A stretch of 64,000 bases of DNA from Mugil cephalus (taxonomy: Eukaryota > Chordata > Actinopteri > Mugiliformes > Mugilidae): NCBI RefSeq assembly GCF_022458985.1, contig NC_061774.1:16454197-16518196 (forward strand). Direction: 5' to 3'. The notes beneath the pieces were generated by a model, which ran no database searches, was not told the origin of the DNA, and saw only the letters and a list, made by a program, of their open reading frames with translations. The translations under genes and the position numbers were made by a program. How positions within the stretch are numbered: position 1 is the stretch's first letter; each line of letters begins with the position of its first letter. Shown here in pieces: positions 13,840-24,010 of this stretch.

Positions 13840-13965
13840 ATCTCAACTAGTCACTCCAGTCACACGTGGAGACGCGTTTTGAGTGAACACTCGTACTTAA
13901 TGCTGGCCACTTTTGATCGGATCATCTGAGATCAGGCCTGAACGTGGCCCCTGTGAACTAAAAGG
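13840..13965 (-). mobile_element. Fragment of an inverted-repeat DNA element (MITE)
   Basis: The phrases 'ctggccacttttgatcggat' and 'gatcaggcctgaacgtggcc' resemble the right part of the fish repeat family also seen at 30863-31303, where the same order occurs (gagactcgtgtt, then cacttgtgatcggata, then ggtctgaac). No matching left terminus is clear, so this is probably a truncated or diverged copy. Confidence 0.4.
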
Positions 13966-14584
13966 GACTGTAAGTTGCTTTGGTACGAATGTTTTAAAGA
14001 ATATCTGAGTTAAACCGCTTTGAAAATGGACAAAATGAACTGAAATGTTGAGGTTCAGGTTGCGATCATATTCTCTAGCATTCTCCAGATGACTGGGCTG
14101 CGTGGAAACCGTGAGACCTGTGAACAGTTACTTATCTTATGTTTGTATTACATGTTTTTGTTTGATGAAATGAAACAACATGGAGCCGGGTGGAGAAAAA
14201 AAAAAGAAAGAAAGAAAGAAAGAAAAGGAGCCATTGTTTTCCTTCTCAGTATTGCGAGACAAATGGGGGCTTTTGTGATCGAGCGCAGCCATCTGTAGGG
14301 CAAACTGTAAACCTTCTGGCCACAGCTGATATCACTCTCCGTGACAAAGTGGATGAGACAGAGTGAAGAAAATCCTTATTTTGCAATTAATGTAAGACAA
14401 ATCCCAGAGACGCTCGCTGACATCAACATGTCAGCTAACTTGTAATACTCTAGTTTAAAAACACTCTGTACAACCACATTTACAGGGACAGAATAGTGTA
14501 AAGATGTGTCATGGTAGGCTACTAGCAAACTTCAGTCTTACTTACAGGTACTTCATCAAAGAGATCAGATACCCTTTTCATTTG

Positions 14585-15372
14585 TTAAAGGGAACATGAA
14601 GCACTCAAGTTCTGCTTTTATCCACAATATATAACATTATTCACAAATGTTAGCATATGAGGAGAAAGTACAGTGGTTGTTATGTGTGTTTTTAGCATGT
14701 GCGCTGCCATCTTGCCATGCTGTGCTCCTGTGACGTCATGGGGTTGGTTTGGTTGGTGACTACGATAGCAACAAACAGCAAAAGAAAGAAGAGAGCGCTT
14801 GAAAAGGATGGGTGGTATTTAACCAACTCCATGTAGCATGTACTTGTTTTATATGGCATTTTAATAGGGGGTTCAAGCTAGCTGGGTTTACCCACTTCCA
14901 ACACATCTGCCTCGCAGCATGTAATGTGGAAAGTACGCACTATGGCGGTGATACAGGATAGACCGCGGATTAAAATGGTTCAGCAGACAGACTCTTAAAC
15001 AGTGGCATCAGTGAACAACACTGTCACCAGGTAGCGTTGCCAACACACTCTTCTCCCCAAACCACTGGTTTCACCACTTCGTCCTCCTTTAGTGGAGCCG
15101 CATCAAAAGCACATCCAATAGGATTCATACTGCGCTCAAGACCTCTTTCCATTTCATCCTCCTCCATTTCCAACAGCGTTCAGTGGGATCCAACAAACCC
15201 TGTGACGTATTCCATTACATCACTTCAAAATGCAGACTGCTTAGCAATGACCAAAAATAAACTACTCATATCTTTCATTTTTTCATTTCAATCCATGTCA
15301 TTCCAGAGGAGAGCTTTACCACATTGTTCGCAGTTCAAGGACCAATACACGTATGCTTCATTACCCCTTTAA
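14585..15372. mobile_element. Inverted-repeat element with TTAA-type ends
   Basis: Starts TTAAAGGGAACATGAAGCA and ends with its imperfect inverse (TGCTTCATTACCCCTTTAA), about 16 of 19 positions matching. The 0.79 kb interior has no intact transposase; a frame at 15037-15372 runs to the terminus but has no recognisable domain. TTAA at both edges would fit a piggyBac-type target site, but that is an inference from the edges only. Confidence 0.55.
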
Positions 15373-16959
15373 AGGAGACTGTATATTACTCACGAATGGT
15401 GTCAGAGAAGCCCGAAACTTAGCAGAGCACAGCTCCCACACTGAATGATGTCAAAGGGAGGGGAGGGATTCTGTCTCTTCCTGTCCTGGCAGCAGCGTCT
15501 GACACATTATATAATCACTGTTTTCTCAAGATTGTGTTAATTAAAATAACTTTGAAGTTAAGTCAGAGCTTAGTTGCTAAATGGAAGAGCCAATTGACAA
15601 CTTGGTGAAACCGAGAGGCAAACAGCGCTACGGCCAGTTCTGTCTGAGTGAAATGACTTTTGAGAGGTTGAGGAAATGAAATGTAGAGAAAGGTTTTAAT
15701 TATGGGTCAATTCGAGCTTTGTCTGAGCGAATAATTGTTTCATACTGTTTTAAATTCTGACACACGCACATTTCATTATCACAATGATTCAATGTCTCTG
15801 TCTCTGGGTTTTTCTTTTCTTAACCCCTCAGATCATCAGCATCAGATCATAAGAGGTGCCTAACAACTTTCACACACACACACACACCCTCCTTACAACA
15901 GGAAATCTAAAGGCGAGGGTGGGGGGAGGGGGGTCGCACATATGTCACCAAAATCCAAAACCACAGCCTGTCTGAGGGGACGGCTGAGGTAATGAATGAG
16001 CTTTTCATCAGAGCCATCGTCACTGGTGATGTTGTTTTCTGTCAGAGACAAACCTTTTGCATCCCTGTCATCACAGACGTGTATGCGGTTTTAAAGATTA
16101 CCAATCGCGGTTTTCTCAAAAAGGTTTTTAAACCTTCCCCAAGTATGGATAGGCGTGTCTGCATTTAGCGTTGGGGTATCATCACCTCAACAGGAAGTAT
16201 TTTTTCTCACACTCCTCCACAGGTCACAGCCAATGTTGTAGCTAATTTGCAACCCAAACATATTCCTCTCCCTTTCACGGCTATCTCCGTCCCCACCTCC
16301 TCATTGGCGTGTGAGGCAGGGGACACAAGGCCGGTGCTTGACTGAGCCCTGAATGCTCTTTAGTTGTCACACTTTTCCCAAACGCCTTGCAGCTGCTCCT
16401 ATTGTGGCCTCGGAGGGAGGGCTCCTTAGCTGATTCTTTAAGCCTCCTGCTGTTGCCCCGGCCCCAGATGGGTTCATAGAGAGGGAGCGTGGCCGGAACA
16501 ATGGCCGAGGCCATGACATCATGCTTCTCATTTTGGTGAAATCCTTACGCAAGATGCGCGATAGGATTCCATCGCATGGAGCAAGACCAGGAAGGGTGGT
16601 GCAAAGATGTTTCTGACATGGTGGTTGACCACTTCCTCAGGTCTGTTTAGGTTCAGCATAAATGTTCATCACAAAGCGCTTTCATGTCGAATTGTTCAGC
16701 TTTTAGAGTCGACAGCAACCTTTGTTTTTAGTGAAAAAGTTGCCATACATGGACTTAAAAGGCATAGAATTAAATTATTCATTGGATCCATTGACCCAAA
16801 GATGATTTGACTGCTAGACGCGTAAAAGATTTTTTTTCCATTTATTTCTAAACTAAATCTTCATTATCTTTTGCTTGAAGTGGCCGTGTAATGTTGGCCA
16901 CTAGCAAGACAAATCGATGTGAGCAGACGTAAGAAAAGAAGAGCAGATTTCCCAACTGA
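15373..16959. other. Downstream flank of dusp1, no gene supported
   Basis: Unique-looking sequence with a short (CA)n tract at about 15871-15887. No exon or RNA gene recognised. It lies downstream of the likely dusp1 poly(A) site. Confidence 0.5.
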
Positions 16960-16979
16960 GTATAAAAAGTCAAATGAGA

Positions 16980-16985
16980 TTTATT
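16980..16985 (-). terminator. dusp1: Putative dusp1 poly(A) signal
   Basis: AATAAA on the minus strand (TTTATT on the plus strand), the first canonical signal at a plausible distance from the stop codon. Cleavage would fall near 16960. Confidence 0.6.
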
Positions 16986-17550
16986 CAGCCGTATAAAAAC
17001 AACATTTACACAAACATTGCAAAAATAGATATGATAAAGAAATATATTACTTTAGTTAATAAATATGTCAGAAGAATGCAGCCAGACGACCACGTGGCCC
17101 CATTTTTAGCAGTCTTCGGGGTTCTGTCCGTCTCATCGCCGCAGTACACAGTACGGAAACATGAGGTATTTTATGGTCGGTTTCCCCAATGTGTCAGGAT
17201 CGTCAAGGTTTCACGGCTTGTCTTGAAAGGCAGGCATTTGCATTTGAATTGGCAACCTATTCAACTCAAAGTGAACATGAAGATTTCTGCCACATATTCT
17301 CTGAGAAATGAGGGAGGGGGGATACATTCATTGTTCGTCAAATGAAGGAGTAACTTCCATGGCGCTTTTGGGAAACGCGTTGCTTTCTTTGACCAGTGCA
17401 GAAAGCGACATAGAGCATTTGAGAGGGTATGTCAACATTCCTGAGACAACTGATGGCCCCTCTCTGCTTTGTTTACTTTAAATGATTGTGATTATCAAAA
17501 GCAATCGCCTTCTTGATAAAAAAAAAAAGCAGGGAAAAAAATAATCAGTC

Positions 17551-17573
17551 ATTTGAATAATGATTATTCAAAT
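17551..17573. repeat. Perfect 23-bp palindrome in the dusp1 3' UTR
   Basis: Two 11-nt arms (ATTTGAATAAT and its exact inverse) meet around a single G. In RNA the central bases would have to open into a small loop, giving a stem of about 9 A/U-rich pairs. Confidence 0.9.
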
Positions 17574-17866
17574 AATATCCTATACAGGAATAACCTCTGG
17601 GTTAATAAACTGTGGATGACTTTCACATTTAGGAGGCTAAACTTCAATACTGCCTGATAATAATCATCAAATCTCCCTTTGAAATGTTGAGGCCAACACA
17701 CAGAGATTCGGCCAGCAGATCACAGAGTCAGTTCAACCCTCAAACAACAGCACCCATTCAACCCAGTGATACCAGCATCACCACAGATGGATTCGTGAAG
17801 TGCCCCGCGCAGAGTCACTGGTGAGAGTTCAAGTCCTAGCAAAAGTCTGTGCTGCCCACGTCTTTC

Positions 17867-20035
17867 TCAGCAGCTGGGAGAGGTGGTGATGGGACTGTGG
17901 AGGAATGAGAGCTGCCCGGCGGAGGTGTGAACGGGGATGGAGACGGGGAAGTTGAACACCGTGCTGCCGTTGCCGATGGCCGGGCTGCCCGCCTCCGAGG
18001 AGCACGTGGACGAGGCCAGGACCTGGGACTCGAACTGCAGGAGCTGGCCCATGAAGCTGAAGTTGGGGGAGATGATGCTGCGGCGCTGCTTGACGAACTC
18101 GAAGGCCTCGTCCAGCTTGACGCGGTTGGTGCGCATTAGGTAGGCGAGGCAAATGGTGGCGGAGCGGGAGATGCCGGCCTGACAGTGCACGAACACGCGG
18201 CCTCCTTTGTTTCTCACGGAATCTGGAGGGAAAGGGAAGAGAAAGCGAAATGAGACATAAATATATATATATAGAATCGAGGTCTGCGTGTCACAGGAAA
18301 CCGCAAACAACAAAAGGCTTCGCAACACTTTTGGTTTCTTTTTGAATTCAACGGCGCTCATTAAGACACAGGAACACAGTTAATAGGGGTTCGGGGTGTG
18401 AGCTCGTGGGGGGGCTATTCCCAAAGGAGGCAGACTGAACGGACAAAGAAGGGGAACAGCCCCCCGCTGGGGGTATTGATCTGGGAGGAAGGCTGTCAGT
18501 GAGTGAGGAGAAATTGCCTTTTGTTTGGCACGAACAAAGAGCAGCGTGGAGGGAGCCATTCAAGCCCAGCCAGGCTAGTCACTACACAACTAGTTCGGGG
18601 CTGCTGCCGCCTCGCAATTCAATAAAGAGGGGGCATCCCTTTTTCCACGCCTGAGAGGTGGCAATGATGTAACCACCATTGTGTTGGAGTGGGGAGCCTG
18701 TGCTGACCCAGCTGGTCGTTTTTGGAGGGAAGTTTTTTTTTTTTTAAAAAAAAAATTTAAATCCAGGAGTGAAGAGAGCGAGGAGGGGGGTTGGGTGTTT
18801 GCGTTAGCCTGACATCAACGGGCTCAGAGGTAACAGCTGCGACAGGGGCTCAACTTTAGCAGTTGAGGGAGTGTGAAGGGAATAAAAAAAAAATTATAAG
18901 AGTAATGTACTCACCGATAAACTCGATCGCCTCGTTGAACCAGGAGCTGATGTCGGCTTTGTGGTTGTCCTCGACGGGGATGCTCTTGTACAGGAAGGAG
19001 CCCTCGAAGTGGTTGGGGCAGTTGGCGGAGACGTTGATGAGGGCGGTGATCCCGAGCATGTCCAGCATGTCTTTTCTGGAGGCGTGGTAGGCGCTGCCAA
19101 GGTACAGGAAAGGCAAGATCTCCACAGGACCCCCCTAGACAGAGCAAAAACAAACAAACCCACTCAGTCATTTCCAAAACACCGAAACAGGAAGCAAGAC
19201 ATATACTGAGCACTCTGCGAATCTTTGGGTGTGAAAAAAAAATAAAAATAAAAACAAACCTGGTCATATAATGGCGTGTTGCAAGGGCTGCAGTTTGGGT
19301 CGGCGCTCTCGGGTCGGCTGGAGCTCAGGGGCAAACTGAGTCCCTGTGGAGGGGAGGGCTTGGTGCACATCTCTGGATACTCTGTGGAAAATGATTCAAA
19401 TCCACCTGGAGAAGCAGAAAAAAAATAAAAAAAAAAGACAACAAGGTCAGATCACAGGACAGCCAAAACACTTCTACATTTAAACACGGGCATCCAAAAA
19501 GGTGACAACTGCTCATGGCGCTATTTTGGAACATTGTTTACTCCAGCAGCAGCTGGTATGGTGACAGCTGTAATCCGCATTTGTTTGCCCGTTGTCAGGA
19601 TACGGAGAAACAAGCTGAGGCTGTTTTAAACTCTAACTTTTTTTTCTTTTTTGTTTTGCTCTTACCTTTCAGAATAAACACGCTGGCTCCGCAGTGGTCG
19701 CGACACAGGGCCGTAACAGCGAGCATCAGTGTCCCGTCCTTCTTCGCCTGGCTCAAGTCCAGACTGCGGTCGTCAAGCAGCACCACGGACTGGTACTCCC
19801 CGGACAGGAGCCTGTTCCTGGTGTCCTCGTTGGGGACGATGTGCTCAAGCCCCAGCCCGCCCCTGGCTCTCCGGCGGACTATGGTGCTAAAGCGCACGTT
19901 AGTGGAGCCCGATATGTGGGACGAGTTGAACGACAGGAAGGAGCGACAGTCCAGCACCAGGCAGCACGGAGCGTCGTCCTCCAAGAAGACACGGAGGGAC
20001 GCACCGTCGATGGTGGGAACCTCCATTATGACCAT
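17867..20035 (-). CDS. dusp1: Dual specificity phosphatase 1 (MAP kinase phosphatase MKP-1)
   Basis: Four coding exons read 5' to 3' on the minus strand: 19666-20035, 19260-19405, 18915-19134, 17867-18222. All borders are GT-AG, and the joined CDS is 1092 nt, 363 residues plus stop (human 367). DUSP1 dephosphorylates Thr and Tyr of the activation loops of p38, JNK and ERK in the nucleus. Residues 1-135 form the rhodanese-like MAPK-docking domain, with the basic kinase-interaction motif VRRR at 53-56. The phosphatase domain has the general acid in PVEDNHKADIS (about D228) and the signature VHCQAGISRSA with catalytic C259 and R265. The tail keeps FNFP, an ERK-docking motif, and ends SPITTSPSC, matching the ERK-phosphorylated serines of mammals. 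The start at 20035 has A at -3 and G at +4 and fits the family N-terminus; an in-frame ATG at 20074 has weak context. Orthology to DUSP1 rather than DUSP2/4/5 rests on near identity through the catalytic exons and tail. Confidence 0.97.
18733..18755. repeat. T13-A10 tract in dusp1 intron 3
   Basis: Thirteen T followed directly by ten A within the 692-bp last intron (18223-18914), giving a potential A/U hairpin. Otherwise the intron shows nothing notable. Confidence 0.9.
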
Positions 20036-20310
20036 AGTAGTGCGGCAGGGTAGAAAAGTAAAATCCAAATACATAAAGCTTGAGCGGCAACAAGAAGGAA
20101 GTTTCAGAACTTTACGAAGTAACCTCTGAAACGCCGAGTGCTTTGTTCCGGTTGGCTTGTTTGAGGAAACAACAAAAAAGTAGCGTAGACAAACAAGGAA
20201 AAAAAAACTATTAAGACTATCTAAAGTGGTCCTCCGACTTCTTTAATGTATCCGGTAGTTGTGGTCCTTTTTAAAGAGTTCAATATGTTCGACGTTGCGG
20301 TAAGTAGCTT
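20036..20310 (-). other. dusp1: dusp1 5' UTR (estimated)
   Basis: Extent is inferred from the TATA box at 20337-20343, which places transcription start near 20310. The leader contains one in-frame upstream ATG at 20074 with poor context and no intervening stop, so a 13-residue N-terminal extension is possible but unlikely. Confidence 0.55.
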
Positions 20311-20336
20311 CTGCCTTTGAGCGGCGTGAAAACCTG

Positions 20337-20343
20337 TTATATA
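20337..20343 (-). promoter_or_regulatory. dusp1: dusp1 TATA box
   Basis: TATATAA on the minus strand, about 300 bp upstream of the start codon and 33 bp downstream of the proximal CRE. A TATA-type promoter fits an immediate-early gene. Confidence 0.75.
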
Positions 20344-20375
20344 GGTACCGAGCCGTGCTTGTGAATGAGAGCGAC

Positions 20376-20383
20376 TGACGTCA
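20376..20383. promoter_or_regulatory. dusp1: Proximal CRE of dusp1
   Basis: Perfect TGACGTCA palindrome. Mammalian DUSP1 promoters are driven by CREB/ATF through CREs near the TATA box. Here it lies 32 bp upstream of the TATA box. Confidence 0.8.
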
Positions 20384-20407
20384 GGGGACCGCCTCCTCCT
20401 GGGTCCC

Positions 20408-20415
20408 TGACGTCA
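20408..20415. promoter_or_regulatory. dusp1: Distal CRE of dusp1
   Basis: Second perfect TGACGTCA, 32 bp centre to centre from the proximal site (about three helical turns), with a GC-rich segment containing GGAGGAGGCGG (possible Sp/KLF site) between them on the minus strand. Confidence 0.8.
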
Positions 20416-23043
20416 TCGTGGCTGTCCTGAGTGCAGAACGAGGGCTCGTGCAAATGCGGGACATTTCTGCACAGGCGCGCCACACGTAGTGCGCGCACAC
20501 GGCGAAGCAAAAACTTGGAAAGAGAGTTTCGTTTATTTTGGTACAATTATCTGGTGTCCCCTAAACTTTCAACAATATTAAGGCCATTTCATGAACCTAT
20601 CCTCATTTACATTTAAACTCTAGCCACATACTGCAACTTTTTAATTTAATTTGATTTATTTATTGTGGAAACCACTGCTAAGTTACTAAATTAATAGTTT
20701 AATTTCCCAATTCCCTGTAAAAACCTGATGATATATTGGCAATATTATACAATAGCAATTATATTAAACCATATCATAATAATTAACTACATTTATAAAT
20801 CACAGTAATATTAACCCTGCAAAGCAAGGTTGCCCAACTATATTCCGTCTATGATTAATTAAACTGGTGAGTAATTTGTTTATGATTGAAACCAAGGCTT
20901 TATCTTTCACTTTATCTTCCACTGTTCAAAGAAATCTTCCGATTATCATCCCTTTATCATATCCCTATAATTTACCTCATTATTTTCGATTTTAGTTTGT
21001 GTTTACGGTCAGTATGTCGACAAATAAGGAATTTTTGCCAAAGTTTCCATGATGTTAGTGTTTAATTAGATTTCTATCTTGCCTCTTCAACTGAGAGTTG
21101 ACAAATAACAAGATAATAAGTAAATACCTGCCATGGGCGCCATAAAAGTTTATTCTTTGTTTTTATTAGTCAGTGGTACATAATGTTCAATGCGCCGAGA
21201 GCAAAGGCTAACCATAAAAGTTAATCACTGTATAGAAATCTGAAGTCCAGTAAATTTCCACATGCTGAGAAACAAAACACCGGTATACCAGGAAGACAAC
21301 AGCAGATGGACATCTTTTGACCTGCTAGTTTTGTTTCATTTGTGATATAACTGTAACAGATGGATGAGGTGTTTTCCCCCCACCATATTAACAGTACATT
21401 TGAAAAAAAACTAAACAAAGCACCTTTGCAGTCGGACCGGGAATCCCTTTCAATTTGCTGATGTGGTCTGCTGACTCAGAGTGGACAACATTGCCGTCTC
21501 ACAATAAGGAAGTTTGATGATCTTTATTGATAGACACAGTCATCTGTTGACAAGAGGTTGTGTTAAAGTCTTGAAGCTGAACAGCAAAAACACACCAAGG
21601 TTGTTTATTGGGAAACAAAAGTCCACCAAGCAGGTAGGGTTACCACACTGGACTCCACTCTGGATAAGACCACAACTTTCACATTATGAACTAACAGTCT
21701 AATCATCTAGTTAAGTTAGTATCATGCTGTGTGAAAGAGATTTTCTAAGATGTGTATTTCTTGGACTGATCACCCAGACTATTGTGTATGCCGTGATGTC
21801 ATTCTCACTTTACTGTAACCCGAGCAAGTGTAGACTTTCGGCCCCCCTGAATCCACATCCATGCTGTTTTGTTTTGGCCCTCAGTTTTTACTTCAAGCCC
21901 TGCCAAAATGGACGTGTTATGTGAGAAAGGAAGAGGGGGGAGGGGAGGTGCTGCTTTTAGGGCAGAAACTGAACCAATCACAACAGAGCGTAAAAACTCT
22001 CTTTAACCTCACACTCCTGTGAGATGAGTCAACTGAGAGGCACATGCCACAAATCAGGAATGTTACACAGTATACAGAGAAGGAGGGTCAAACAGAAAAC
22101 AGTCTGTACTCAAACATTTTGTCCTCACTGTAAACGCGTCTTCCCTCCAGTCATGGGGTGACGAGGTTACGGTTAGGAAAGACATCAGAAACCTGATGAA
22201 GAGGTAAACGTAGACAGCTATTACAAAAGTTGCCTAATAAAGCAATTGTGTACTTGTGAAAGTGATCCCCCCCTTTTCCTGAAACGTAAGTCCCTTATTT
22301 CATTTGTTTACAGCGCCTGCCACTGGTGCCTGGAATGGTTCACAGTGTTTTACTAGCGCACAACAAAACGTGATGAAACCCATTTACTGGTGACGAGAAA
22401 CTAATACAAAGCAGCGCCTGTGTCGTTTATACTGTTTGACACAATATTAAAATTGAGCTCCAAAAATAGAGCCTGTACTGTTGCTGTGTTTTTGATTCCC
22501 ATAGTCGATGTCCGTAACCAACCATGACTCTCGTCCAGAAAGGGAAGTGAAACAGAAGGTGACAAAGAGGCATTTCCTGTGGTCCTGTGGCTGTCACTTG
22601 CTGTCATCCCTGCCTGTTTACTGTCATTGTCACTACAGGCAACGGCTGGGCCAACAGTGGGAAAACACAAGGCGAATCCAGCGTTGTAGTGTCTCAGCCA
22701 CGCAGCCAGATGTGTTTTGTTTCGTGTTTCTGTGAGTGTGGGGATACCAGAAATGCTTGGAAAAAACTGTAAATATTGGAGTTTGTGGATTGTCTTTCGT
22801 GACATATATATTTTGTGTGTTTTTTTTAAAACGGTGTCAATGACGTATCACTTTCTATTTCTGTGTTGTGGCGGTTACCAACTGATTAGATTAAATATGA
22901 AACAAACACATGACCAGTTTTAAAGTTGCCTGAAAAAATACACTTATCTTCCCTCCATTTACTGAACGTTTTTTAAAGCTTGGTCCAAGTTGCTTGAAAA
23001 TGAGTTACTACACAGTTTATACACAAAACAAGTAACTTTGGTG

Positions 23044-23047
<4 letters not shown>

Positions 23048-23083
<36 letters not shown>
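23048..23083. repeat. (AT)n microsatellite
   Basis: About 18 uninterrupted AT units in the intergenic spacer. Confidence 0.95.
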
Positions 23084-23084
<1 letters not shown>

Positions 23085-23310
23085 CTAGCCAAACAATTGT
23101 TGTGTTTGTTGTAAGCAGGGACATAAGTCATTACCACAGGAATATTAGTATTAGTTTTCCAAGTTTATATTGATAGCTAAAGAAAGGTAATTGAACTATA
23201 TGATAATTTTGGAGGATGTGGCTTGTGATGCTGCTACAGTTAATTCACGTAAACACAAATGTTTCCATTTTAACCTAGCCTACTGGCTATATAATGATAA
23301 TAATGATAAT

Positions 23311-23345
23311 AACAATAAATAATAATAATAATAATAATAATAATA
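23311..23345. repeat. (AAT)n microsatellite
   Basis: Tandem AAT units, with looser AAT-rich sequence continuing to about 23660. Confidence 0.9.
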
Positions 23346-23865
23346 GTAATAAAACTTTAATACCAATTTAATAGCACTACAAACAGCCTCCAAAACAGTT
23401 TTATATTCTAACTGTATTTAACTGCACATAGATAGATAAAAATCTATACACACAATAATAAAAAATAATAAAATAACTGAATATTTAAAAAATGAAATTG
23501 CAATGAATTATTTTAAAAAGCTTTTTAATTTGTTGTAGGATGTCGAAGAAATCACGTTTTATAATAAGACCACATTTTTTCTATCTGTATATTGAATGTA
23601 ATTGTTTTGTTTTAAAACATTTTAAACCCACTTTCTATTTAAAAATAATAATAATAATAAAACGTTTTACGTTGGCTAATTGATAAATTTACTTTCAGGG
23701 CATTAAAACTATACAAAAATCTACCGATATATCAAACTACATGGCTGCTGTTATTAATTTAACATAAATAACTAGAAATAAGACTAGGATCTATCTGAGT
23801 CAAGTTTCGAGAAGGAACGTAACACCGAGGAAGAAGAATCAGAGCGAACAGGAAGTAGCTCTCAG

Positions 23866-23904
23866 CCAATCAGCTTTTGCAAAGCGTCCTAAGCTGACGT
23901 CAGC
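23866..23904 (+). promoter_or_regulatory. ergic1: ergic1 promoter elements: CCAAT box and CRE
   Basis: CCAAT at 23866-23870 and a perfect TGACGTCA at 23895-23902, extended to the 12-bp palindrome GCTGACGTCAGC (23893-23904), lie about 110-145 bp before the ATG. No TATA box is seen, as is usual for a housekeeping secretory-pathway gene. The CRE could bind CREB/ATF or the ER-stress-linked CREB3/ATF6 group; that choice is inference. Confidence 0.6.
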
Positions 23905-24010
23905 CCGGTACCGATGAACAACCGGTAGTGTTGAAGGGAGCTGTATGGTCGCCCGTTGTTTGTAGCTTTGTTCGCTAATCCCCCCCTGTCCAGTCAAACG
24001 TGCAAACATC

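Larger units (their letters stand above)
16960..17866 (-). other. dusp1: dusp1 3' UTR
   Basis: Begins just after the TGA stop. The likely end is a few bases beyond the AATAAA signal, giving about 0.9 kb. On the minus strand it holds at least two ATTTA pentamers (complement of 17060-17064 and 17479-17483), the core of AU-rich decay elements. Such elements are expected because mammalian DUSP1 mRNA is an unstable immediate-early transcript regulated by ARE-binding proteins. A perfect 23-bp palindrome lies at 17551-17573. Confidence 0.7.
20430..23860. other. dusp1-ergic1 intergenic region
   Basis: AT-rich spacer between two head-to-head promoters. It holds (AT)17 at 23048-23083 and (AAT)n around 23311-23345 and no supported exon or RNA gene. 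Distal control elements for dusp1 would be expected here but cannot be named from sequence alone. Confidence 0.6.

Noticed and set aside
17927..18143. Plus-strand open frames opposite dusp1 exon 4
   Set aside because: They are GC-rich antisense shadows of the conserved catalytic exon and have no independent homology.
20036..20074. Upstream ATG of dusp1 extending the protein by 13 residues
   Set aside because: Weak context (T at -3 and +4) and the family N-terminus aligns with the ATG at 20035.
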